Below, one piece after another: positions 5,925 to 13,276 of a stretch of DNA of 45,709 nucleotides. This DNA is from 2-01-FULL-41-26 sp964587505. Lineage in GTDB: Bacteria > Patescibacteriota > Minisyncoccia > 2-02-FULL-40-12 > GWA2-44-9. The stretch is from contig CAZPLD010000001.1 in assembly GCA_964587505.1 (NCBI GenBank), positions 1 to 45,709 on the forward strand, read 5' to 3'. The notes under the pieces were generated by a model. The model searched no databases. It had not been told where the DNA came from and saw nothing but the letters and a program-made list of their open reading frames with translations. Within the stretch, counting starts at the first letter, position 1, and each line of letters starts with the position of its first letter. The translations under genes and the position numbers were made by a program.

Positions 5925-6517
5925 TGACCAGGGTCGTTGATTTAAGAAAAAAAACAGGGAAAAAAGAAACATCTCCCATTGTTGAGAAGGCGCCTTTGGT
6001 TGAAGAAAAACCGAAAGAAAAAGCGCCAGTGCTTGTGGCAACCCCAACTCCCGAAACGACAAAAAGGATTGAATGGGAAGCGCCGTCGTTCTATTACAAT
6101 CCGCAGAAAAAATATCTTACTTTAGTTGTAATCGGTTTGTTTTTCGGAGCAAGTGCCATGCTCTTCTACCGCTTGGATACGTTAACCGCTATTTTTCTTA
6201 TCCTATCTTCTCTGGTATTGATACTCTACGCCAACAAAAAACCGGCTCTGTCCAAAATTATTTTAAATCATGCTGGAGTGACAATAGACGACCATTCCTA
6301 CTACTATAAAGATTTAAAATCATTTTGGCTGGATTACGAACCAAACGGCCCAAAAGAACTAAGTTTAGAAGCAAGAAAATGGTATATGCCTTACGTTAAA
6401 GTTTCCATCGAAAACCAAAATCCGGTGGAAATACGGTCATTAATGATAAACTTTGTCGCTGAAAGAGAACATGAGAAATCATTGGTAGACCTCATCAGCA
6501 GGAAAATAGGATTATAG
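5924..6517 (+). CDS. Two-TM membrane protein with cytosolic tail, 197 aa
   Basis: The ATG at 5924 lies on the last base of tRNA-Ser(TGA). Longer starts fall inside the tRNA and are rejected, and the next in-frame start is TTG at 5996. Residues 1-55 are basic and Pro/Glu/Lys-rich. Two transmembrane helices follow (residues 66-84 LTLVVIGLFFGASAMLFY and 89-105 LTAIFLILSSLVLILYA), then a C-terminal domain of about 90 residues reminiscent of the bacterial PH-like domains found after paired helices (GVTIDDHSYYYKDLKSFWLD). The function is unknown. There is no Shine-Dalgarno sequence. If the tRNA is cut after its discriminator, the mRNA would begin two bases before AUG. It is 17 nt upstream of tRNA-Arg. 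Confidence 0.8.
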   Translation: MTRVVDLRKKTGKKETSPIVEKAPLVEEKPKEKAPVLVATPTPETTKRIEWEAPSFYYNPQKKYLTLVVIGLFFGASAMLFYRLDTLTAIFLILSSLVLILYANKKPALSKIILNHAGVTIDDHSYYYKDLKSFWLDYEPNGPKELSLEARKWYMPYVKVSIENQNPVEIRSLMINFVAEREHEKSLVDLISRKIGL

Positions 6518-6534
6518 TAGATCTGATTCAAATT

Positions 6535-6609
6535 GCGCTCGTCGTTCAACGGATAGGACATAAGCTTGCGGAGCTTATAATCGTGGTTCGATTCCACGCG
6601 AGCGCACCA
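6535..6609 (+). tRNA. tRNA-Arg(GCG)
   Basis: Acceptor GCGCTCG/CGAGCGC, A73, encoded CCA (6607-6609). The anticodon stem TAAGC/GCTTA encloses TTGCGGA, anticodon GCG. Most bacteria read CGC/CGU with an A34-to-inosine tRNA (ACG), so G34 is unusual. Confidence 0.93.
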
Positions 6610-6611
6610 AT

Positions 6612-6652
6612 AAATTAAAAGCGGTCGTCTATGATAACCGCTTTTAATTTTG
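6612..6652 (+). terminator. Terminator of the tRNA/mRNA operon
   Basis: A 14-bp stem AAATTAAAAGCGGT/ACCGCTTTTAATTT, 11-nt loop, followed by T. Confidence 0.85.
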
Positions 6653-6702
6653 ACCGGCAAGTGTTAAAATATGGACACTTCAACAAGTTCGGTGTAAACC
6701 AC

Positions 6703-8853
6703 ATGACAGACCTCTCCCTATCTATCGAAAAATTAAAAAACGTGGGACCAAGAAATATCCCCCGCCTCGCCAAACTCGGCGTAAAAACGGTAAGAAATCT
6801 TTTGTGGCATTTTCCCGTCCGCTATGAGGATTACAGCAAGGTTGTAACAATCTCCGAAATTGAACCCGGTCAAAAAGTAAACATCCAAGGGGAAATTTTA
6901 AAAATGAGCAACCGGATGATATTCCCCAGAAGAATGTCAATAACCAATGCTCTGGTCGGAGACGAGACCGGAGCTGTTAAGGTGGTCTGGTTCAACCAGC
7001 CATTCATCGCAAATTCCCTGAAAGAAGGAACGTTGGTCAGTTTAGCCGGAAAGGCCAATCTGGATAAACATGGTTTGTATCTTTCCAGCCCGACTTACGA
7101 AAAAATAAACGATATTGAATTTAAAAACTACAATTTAACTCATACCGGCGGTCTGATACCTATCTATCCCGAAACGGAAGGGGTTACTTCAAAATACCTG
7201 CGTTTTCTTATCAAACCAATTTTAAAGGACTTGGAAGTTCCGGACCCGCTACCGGCAGGGGTGATTAAAAAATATAACCTTCCACCTTTAAGCGAAGCTC
7301 TGACTAAGATTCACTACCCTACCAGTAATCAGGAGGCGGAAACCGCAAAAGAACGCCTCGCTTTCGACGACCTGCTTCTTTTCCAGTTAAAAGCCCTTCT
7401 TGAAAGAAGAAAATTAAACCAATTGAAATCGGTCCGAATTAAATTTGATAAGGACCTCATCCAAAGTTTTATCTCTCGCCTGCCATTTGAACTGACAAAA
7501 GACCAGAAAATAGCAGCTTGGGAAATTTTAAAAGACCTTGAAAAAACCTACCCCATGAACCGGCTTATGGAAGGAGATGTCGGAAGCGGCAAAACCGTTG
7601 TTGCTCTTATGGGAGCCGTTCAGGTTGCCAAGATAGGCTATCAGTCGGTATTTATGGCTCCGACAGAGGTCTTGGCCAACCAGCATTTCCGAACAATGTC
7701 CGAATTATTAGGCAATAACTTTCTGAACATCGGACTCCTGACCGGTTCCGAGGCCAGATTTAACAAAGAAAGAGTGGAGAAAACAAATCTGAAAAATAAA
7801 ATAGCCCGAGGCGAGGTGGATATTCTTATTGGAACTCATGCTGTGATACAAAAAGATATTCATTTTAAAAATCTTGCCTTCGTTGTTTTAGACGAACAAC
7901 ACAGGTTTGGAGTGGCCCAGCGAGCTGCATTGGTTAAGCCTTCGTCCCGAGCTCAGGCCGAGGGGAACAAAGAAATTGTACCCCACCTCTTATCTATGAC
8001 CGCTACCCCTATCCCCCGCACCCTTGCCCTGACTATCTACGGCGACTTGGATATTTCAATAATCAAAGAAAAACCCAAAAACAGGCAGAAAATTATTACA
8101 AAAGTTGTTTCTCCTTCCCAAAGGAAAGCTGCTTACAAATTTCTGCGTGACGAGGTGGTCTCTGGCCGGCAAGTTTTTGTCATTTGTCCGAGAATCGAGC
8201 TTGCCGACCCAACAAAAGAAATTAAGGGTAAGAACGGCCAGTCCAAAATGAATGTGCTTTGGGCTGAAGCTAAAGCGGTTCAGGAAGAATATAAAAAATT
8301 ATCAGAAGAGATATTTCCCGACCTTAAAGTGGCAATGCTCCATGGAAAAATGAAGCCGAATGAAAAAATTGAGACGATGCAAAAGTTCAAAGACAAAAAA
8401 TATGGGATTTTGGTTTCAACTTCAGTTGTTGAGGTGGGAGTAGATATTCAAAACGCCACCATTATGATGATAGAAAACTCCGAAAGATTCGGACTTGCTC
8501 AACTGCATCAATTCAGAGGTCGGGTCGGAAGAGGAGAACATCAGTCATACTGTCTTCTATTTTCTTCAACGGCAGACAAAAATATAAATCAAAGATTAAA
8601 AGCTCTGGTGGAGTGCGATGATGGATTTGAACTGGCAGAAAAAGACATGACCATCCGCGGACCCGGAGAATTCTTCGGCGTTAAGCAGTCCGGTCTTCCC
8701 GATTTGGCCATGGCTTCTCTTGCCAACGTAGAGCTAATCAAAAAAGCCCGGCTTGAGGCCCGGCTTTTGCTTAAAGAAAATTCCAACTTGAGCAATCATC
8801 CGCTTTTGAAAGAAAAACTGGACAGCTTCCAGCGTCTTACTCATTTCGAATAA
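6703..8853 (+). CDS. recG: ATP-dependent DNA helicase RecG
   Basis: 716 aa, close to the usual RecG length. The order is an N-terminal helix-hairpin and OB wedge domain (residues 1-240), then a superfamily 2 helicase core. Walker A is GDVGSGKT, motif II is DEQH in LDEQHRFGVAQR, motif III is SMTATPIPRTLAL and motif VI is QFRGRVGRG. RecG remodels stalled forks and branch-migrates Holliday junctions. I chose the ATG at 6703 because the upstream frame runs through the tRNA terminator. A loop reading SSRAQAEG before motif III is encoded by DNA resembling a CPR nomadic repeat. No partner gene is adjacent. Confidence 0.97.
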   Translation: MTDLSLSIEKLKNVGPRNIPRLAKLGVKTVRNLLWHFPVRYEDYSKVVTISEIEPGQKVNIQGEILKMSNRMIFPRRMSITNALVGDETGAVKVVWFNQPFIANSLKEGTLVSLAGKANLDKHGLYLSSPTYEKINDIEFKNYNLTHTGGLIPIYPETEGVTSKYLRFLIKPILKDLEVPDPLPAGVIKKYNLPPLSEALTKIHYPTSNQEAETAKERLAFDDLLLFQLKALLERRKLNQLKSVRIKFDKDLIQSFISRLPFELTKDQKIAAWEILKDLEKTYPMNRLMEGDVGSGKTVVALMGAVQVAKIGYQSVFMAPTEVLANQHFRTMSELLGNNFLNIGLLTGSEARFNKERVEKTNLKNKIARGEVDILIGTHAVIQKDIHFKNLAFVVLDEQHRFGVAQRAALVKPSSRAQAEGNKEIVPHLLSMTATPIPRTLALTIYGDLDISIIKEKPKNRQKIITKVVSPSQRKAAYKFLRDEVVSGRQVFVICPRIELADPTKEIKGKNGQSKMNVLWAEAKAVQEEYKKLSEEIFPDLKVAMLHGKMKPNEKIETMQKFKDKKYGILVSTSVVEVGVDIQNATIMMIENSERFGLAQLHQFRGRVGRGEHQSYCLLFSSTADKNINQRLKALVECDDGFELAEKDMTIRGPGEFFGVKQSGLPDLAMASLANVELIKKARLEARLLLKENSNLSNHPLLKEKLDSFQRLTHFE

Positions 8854-8880
8854 TAACCGGCATTATGCCGGTTATTATTT
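8850..8880. terminator. Bidirectional terminator
   Basis: AATAACCGGCA-TTA-TGCCGGTTATT (8852-8876). It serves recG on plus and overlaps the stop of the 45-aa gene on minus. Confidence 0.8.
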
Positions 8881-9012
8881 GCGTCTTGGAAAATGTTTTT
8901 TCTTAAATTCTTCTATCTCTTTTGGGTCAGTTATTCGTTTGGCTCCCAAGGCCTTGGCAATTTCATCAGGATCTATTTTTTTATATTCTTTGGGTTTTCT
9001 TTTATTGGACAC
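8875..9012 (-). CDS. Hypothetical small basic protein, 45 aa
   Basis: GTG start at 9012 with an excellent Shine-Dalgarno sequence (CCGGAGG, five bases upstream); the stop at 8875-8877 lies inside the terminator. The sequence starts MSNKRKPKEYKKIDPDEIAK and continues ALGAKRITDPKEIEEFKKKH. It is lysine-rich, helical and soluble. The family is not recognised. It could be a ribosome- or nucleic-acid-associated small protein, but that is a guess from charge alone. It lies downstream of the GT2 gene on the same strand with a 70-nt gap. Confidence 0.65.
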   Translation of the reverse strand: MSNKRKPKEYKKIDPDEIAKALGAKRITDPKEIEEFKKKHFPRRK

Positions 9013-9082
9013 GAGTCCTCCGGTAAACTAAGGAACTGAATCCCAAAATAACACGGATTAGTTAACCTCGCAACTATTTTTA

Positions 9083-10642
9083 TTACTTCGACCTTACCTT
9101 GGGAGTTACCCAAAATCCCATGTAGCGCCCCAACATTAACCTTGTTTGGGCCTCCAATGCCGGTATAGAACCGAGAAATATCGTGGTTGCCGGAAACAAG
9201 ACCCATTGAACCAGCATCCAGAAGTATTTAAATTTGCCGTATTTTAGAGGCTTGGGCGGAAGCAGAACAATGGACAAGATGGCCGAAGAAACTAAACCAA
9301 GCATTGAAAGGGTCATTATTATTCTGGTGAGGTATGGAAGGTTAAAAGAAAGAACCGTTCGGTTGAATTCCGGGCCGCCCAAAAGAACCGGCAACCAGCC
9401 AAGAGCAAAAATAAGCAGAGCGTTAGTTGCCCAAGAGTGGTTTCCTTCAATTACCATAAACCCGTAGTGCCATTTTTTGAAAAGTGGGATGGCCTTGTTT
9501 CTCATAAACCCGAACATGAAATAAGGAATATTTTCGGCTCCATATGCCCAGCGCCTCTGTTGTTTGTAAATATTTTTCAGCGTCTGAATATTGGTGGGCG
9601 CAACGTTAGCATCCATAGATACCGGATAAAACAACGGTACAACTTTATAATCGCCGTCGTACCTTAAAAAGCATTGCCAGAATATGCGGGAGTCCTCTGA
9701 AACCATATTCTTTTGCCAAAATCCGACATCAACCAGCGCTTGGAACGGCATTGAGTGGGAAGAAAACGTGGTGGCTGTTTCTGATTTTTCCTGTTTTACA
9801 GTATGCCAAAATGTTGCCGCAAAAGCGACAACTCTGGCAAATGACGGGGCTTCCCAAATATTATTGACATATAAAGGGATCGGCTGATATGAAGCCCGCA
9901 AAGGATTTTCGGTAGTAAGAAAAGTGTGGGTCAAAACTCCAAAATATTCGGGGAAAACAACAGTATCAATATCAAAGTTAGAAATAAGAATTTGCTCATA
10001 TGGGATCTGTCGGACATCTATGATAGATTCCTTGACCACTTTGGCGGCATAGGCAGTGTTGGAACCCTTGCCTGGAATCTCGTCGGAAAGATTAGCAGGA
10101 TGCATTATAGAAACAAGGTCTAAAAAAGAATTTTTATAGTTTTTTTCAACTTCACGGACCACTTCTTCTGTCTCTTTGCCGCCTCTTTCTTCCCAGCAAA
10201 TAGCTACTATCATTTTAGATTTGGGGTAACTAGTTTTTAAAAGACCCTCCATCGTAGTGGCAATAATGGAATAGTCTTCTTTGTATATAGGCAGCAATAT
10301 AAAATGATAGATGTCCTGCCACGATTTAATAGTTTTTAGTTTATAGTCTTCAGTTTTAAGTTGGTTGAGTTTGTCCAACCAGTTCACGGTCAGATTTTTT
10401 TTCAATTTGTTATAAGAAACCCGAAGATGCAAAGATAGATACACAGTCTTGATAAGCCAATAAACATCGAAGGCGATTATAAATATCGCCATAAAAAAGG
10501 GAGCTAAAAACGATAACACTACAACCAAACACAGGCTGAACCAAGCCAGAAAACCGGGCATTATTTCCAAAGCTCGGTATAAACGATGGTCTTTTCGATT
10601 ATTCAAGTCGGTTGCCCGGCCAATGTGGAGATAGTCAAACAT
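9083..10642 (-). CDS. Membrane GT2-family glycosyltransferase
   Basis: 519 aa. Transmembrane helices lie near residues 30-70 and three or four more in the C-terminal third. The catalytic region at residues 115-390 shows LLPIYKED near the UDP-sugar site, a DxD motif (NFDIDTVV), the acceptor-site SEDSRIFWQ and the QQRRWAYG motif of processive synthases (BcsA/HasA-like). It therefore probably builds or exports a beta-linked polysaccharide or transfers sugar to a lipid carrier; the product cannot be read from sequence. Residues 94-105 (LKTEDYKLKTIK) are encoded by a heptanucleotide repeat between the membrane anchor and the catalytic domain. It lies downstream of lon, from which a terminator separates it. 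Confidence 0.88.
   Translation of the reverse strand: MFDYLHIGRATDLNNRKDHRLYRALEIMPGFLAWFSLCLVVVLSFLAPFFMAIFIIAFDVYWLIKTVYLSLHLRVSYNKLKKNLTVNWLDKLNQLKTEDYKLKTIKSWQDIYHFILLPIYKEDYSIIATTMEGLLKTSYPKSKMIVAICWEERGGKETEEVVREVEKNYKNSFLDLVSIMHPANLSDEIPGKGSNTAYAAKVVKESIIDVRQIPYEQILISNFDIDTVVFPEYFGVLTHTFLTTENPLRASYQPIPLYVNNIWEAPSFARVVAFAATFWHTVKQEKSETATTFSSHSMPFQALVDVGFWQKNMVSEDSRIFWQCFLRYDGDYKVVPLFYPVSMDANVAPTNIQTLKNIYKQQRRWAYGAENIPYFMFGFMRNKAIPLFKKWHYGFMVIEGNHSWATNALLIFALGWLPVLLGGPEFNRTVLSFNLPYLTRIIMTLSMLGLVSSAILSIVLLPPKPLKYGKFKYFWMLVQWVLFPATTIFLGSIPALEAQTRLMLGRYMGFWVTPKVRSK
10328..10362 (-). repeat. Heptanucleotide repeat inside the GT2 gene
   Basis: Minus strand units: AACTTAA, AACTGAA, GACTATA, AACTAAA, AACTATT. 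Five 7-nt units translate in frame without a stop. Confidence 0.75.
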
Positions 10643-10679
10643 ATAAATCTTCTAAACTTTACGCCAAAAATCTATTTTT

Positions 10680-10707
10680 TGCAATAAAAATCCCGATATT
10701 ATCGGGA
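10680..10707 (-). terminator. Terminator of lon
   Basis: CCCGATAATATCGGG followed by ATTTTTATTG on minus. The lon stop codon is inside the stem. Confidence 0.8.
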
Positions 10708-13131
10708 CTCTGGAAATGCTATTTCCAAAACTTGGTCAACAGACTCAACAAAATAAAACTTGAGTTTGTCCTTGACGGCCTGGGGCACATCATGGAGGTT
10801 TCTTTCGTTATCTTTCGGCATGATTATTTCTTCAATTCCAGCCCTTTCAGCAGCTACGATCTTTTCTCTGATCCCGCCGACCGCCGTAACCATTCCTTTC
10901 AAATTGATTTCCCCCGTCATTGCCAGGTTTGGTTTTGCTGCCCTATCTGTTATTTCCGAATATAAAGCAGTAAAAATAGTGACTCCGGCAGACGGTCCGT
11001 CTTTCGGAACCGCACCTTCTGGTATGTGCAAATGAATAAATTTTTCCGCCAAGCTTTGGGCCAACTTATGATCTGTTTTCCCTAGCCTGTTTCTAAGCAA
11101 GGTCAGGGCAACCTCATCGGACTCCTTCATCACATTGCCTTGCATTCCGGTTCGGGCAAAAACTTTTTTATCATGTAATCTTGGATTCATTTCCACTTGA
11201 ACATAAAGTATGTCTCCTCCGACAGGTGTCCAGGCAAGACCTATAGCTTCCCCGATTATGGTTGGTCTGGCTCGGTCTTTAACAAATCTGGGCGGTCCAA
11301 GATATTCGTAGACTTTTTGTTCATTTACCTCAAATTGAACAATCGGTTTGCCTTCATTTTTTGATCTAAGGTATTCCCGACAAATCTTTTTGATAATTTT
11401 TGAGAGAGCTCTCTCTATGTTTCTGACTCCTGCTTCATGTGTATAACCCCTGATGATCTTGGAGATCAACTCACCTTCCCAGACAACTTCAATATTGTTT
11501 TGGGCGAGACCTAAGTCTTTCATCAACCGAGGAAGCAAGTGTCTCTTAGCAATTTCTACCTTCTCAACTTCTAAATATCCGGGCAGACGAATGACATCCA
11601 TTCTATCCTTAAGGGCGGGGTGGATGGTATCTTCTTGATTTGCTGTAGCGACAAACAGAACTTTCGAAAGGTCAAACCCACAAGCTGTCCAATGGTCCTT
11701 GAAAGAGTTATTCTGTTCGGGATCCAAAACTTCAAGCATGGCCGCCGAAGGATCGCCTTGAGCAGACATGTTTCCCAATTTATCTATTTCATCAATAACA
11801 AACAATGGATTCTTGACCCCGCACCTTTTCATTAGCTTCAAAACCTCTCCGGGTTCAGCACCGATATATGTTATAGCATGACCCCTGATCTGGGATTCAT
11901 CTTTGATACCGCCCAAAGACATTCGGGTGTATTTTCTGTTTAATGCCCTAGCAATGGACTTGGCTAAAGATGTTTTGCCTACTCCGGGGGGACCCACAAG
12001 GCAAATGATGGAACCTTTGCTGTTGGCATTGAGAATTCTTGGAGCAACTTGGTCACAAATTGAATCTTTTTCATGAATAAGACCATAGTGGTCTTCATCG
12101 AGAATCTGGGATACTTTAGTAATATCGCCCTCTTGAACTGTTTCATCTTTCCAAGGAAGGTCGAGAATGAACTCGATACGCCGCATATATTTGGGCCATT
12201 CATAAGTATTCGCTTGCGGATTCCCGAAAGATTTCAGTTTTTTCATATCCTCAACCACTATGTCCCGGGCATCTTCATTCATGTGCTCGCGAATTACTTT
12301 GAACTTTTCCCATTGCTTTTTAATCTCGGCATGGACATTTTTAAAAAAATCATCTTCACTTTGGTTTTTTGAATCCGGAACGTTAGCGCTTCTGTCCCTT
12401 CTTATCAGCTTTTCATCTTTTAACACACCCTGCTTCTGAATTTCCAAAAGGCTCAATCGTTCTTTCAGCTTCTTAATGCACAGTTCGATTCTTTCCGGCA
12501 AGCTCGTGCTTTCAAGAAAGGGCTGTTTATCTTTCTGAAAGAGATCCGGAAGAGAATGGAGGGCTGTCCAAACAAAATTATCTACAGCATCCACGTCTTC
12601 TTTGTCGATATTCTCAAAATCATCAATAATTTCCCTGATAAACCTATCGTCAAAATCATAGTAACCCTTAGACCTGATCAAAAAACCAACAAGAAGATCT
12701 CTGATTCTTATCATGCTAGCCGTGACTTGCTGGTGGGCTTGGACAAAGTAATCATCATAATTTTCGTCTTCTACTTTTTTGACGGTCACCCTCCAAAGTC
12801 CCCCATCATAATCATCTAATTTTTTGAGACTAAGCATCTCGGCCCTGAACATGCCTCTTAGAGTAATTATCGGATTCCCGATATAAAGTTCTGCTGCTGC
12901 AACAACACCCACTTTATAAAACATGTCTGGAACTTCTTTGATTCTCGGATCCGACATTACCCCAAAAAGATAGGGACTTAGGCCCTCCCGTACGATCTGT
13001 AAAATTCTCTTAGAAGATTTGTTTTGGTCTAAAAATACACGAACAGTAACGTTTGGCATTACCATCACGCTCGGAGGAAGATTAAGTAAGTAATGCTCAT
13101 TTGGAAGCATAATTTGCCGGCTTGGGTGCAT
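10699..13131 (-). CDS. lon: Lon ATP-dependent serine protease
   Basis: 810 aa, full-length LonA: a diverged N-terminal substrate domain (residues 1-230), a coiled-coil region, an AAA+ module with Walker A GPPGVGKTSLAK and Walker B FVIDEIDKLG, and a C-terminal protease domain. The catalytic Ser is in KDGPSAGVTIF and the catalytic Lys in GGIREKIVAAERAG, the Ser-Lys dyad. It degrades misfolded and regulatory proteins in the cytoplasm. It is divergent from prkA with both promoters in the 145-bp gap. A GAGG lies about ten bases before the ATG. No truncation is seen. Confidence 0.98.
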   Translation of the reverse strand: MHPSRQIMLPNEHYLLNLPPSVMVMPNVTVRVFLDQNKSSKRILQIVREGLSPYLFGVMSDPRIKEVPDMFYKVGVVAAAELYIGNPIITLRGMFRAEMLSLKKLDDYDGGLWRVTVKKVEDENYDDYFVQAHQQVTASMIRIRDLLVGFLIRSKGYYDFDDRFIREIIDDFENIDKEDVDAVDNFVWTALHSLPDLFQKDKQPFLESTSLPERIELCIKKLKERLSLLEIQKQGVLKDEKLIRRDRSANVPDSKNQSEDDFFKNVHAEIKKQWEKFKVIREHMNEDARDIVVEDMKKLKSFGNPQANTYEWPKYMRRIEFILDLPWKDETVQEGDITKVSQILDEDHYGLIHEKDSICDQVAPRILNANSKGSIICLVGPPGVGKTSLAKSIARALNRKYTRMSLGGIKDESQIRGHAITYIGAEPGEVLKLMKRCGVKNPLFVIDEIDKLGNMSAQGDPSAAMLEVLDPEQNNSFKDHWTACGFDLSKVLFVATANQEDTIHPALKDRMDVIRLPGYLEVEKVEIAKRHLLPRLMKDLGLAQNNIEVVWEGELISKIIRGYTHEAGVRNIERALSKIIKKICREYLRSKNEGKPIVQFEVNEQKVYEYLGPPRFVKDRARPTIIGEAIGLAWTPVGGDILYVQVEMNPRLHDKKVFARTGMQGNVMKESDEVALTLLRNRLGKTDHKLAQSLAEKFIHLHIPEGAVPKDGPSAGVTIFTALYSEITDRAAKPNLAMTGEINLKGMVTAVGGIREKIVAAERAGIEEIIMPKDNERNLHDVPQAVKDKLKFYFVESVDQVLEIAFPESR

Positions 13132-13168
13132 TTTTCTTTATCCTCTGGTTGGTAACGAACTTGCCGAT

Positions 13169-13196
13169 AGTATACAAATTATCCAGGAAAAATCAA
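13169..13196 (-). promoter_or_regulatory. lon promoter
   Basis: Minus strand TTGATT (13191-13196), 16-nt spacer, TATACT (13169-13174). It lies back to back with the prkA promoter, with the -35 boxes 10 nt apart. Confidence 0.65.
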
Positions 13197-13206
13197 TATT
13201 TTTTGC

Positions 13207-13234
13207 TTGACAATGAATTTCTTTATACTAAGAT
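13207..13234 (+). promoter_or_regulatory. prkA-yeaH-spoVR promoter
   Basis: TTGACA (13207-13212), 16-nt spacer, TAAGAT (13229-13234). A Shine-Dalgarno AGGAG at 13267-13271 precedes the ATG at 13277. Confidence 0.65.
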
Positions 13235-13276
13235 TGATGAGTTCAGAACTTTAAAAATAATCGCTTAGGAGACGCA

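Noticed and set aside
6631..6702. 24-residue N-terminal extension of RecG
   Set aside because: It is read through the tRNA-Arg terminator hairpin; RecG homology starts right after the ATG at 6703.
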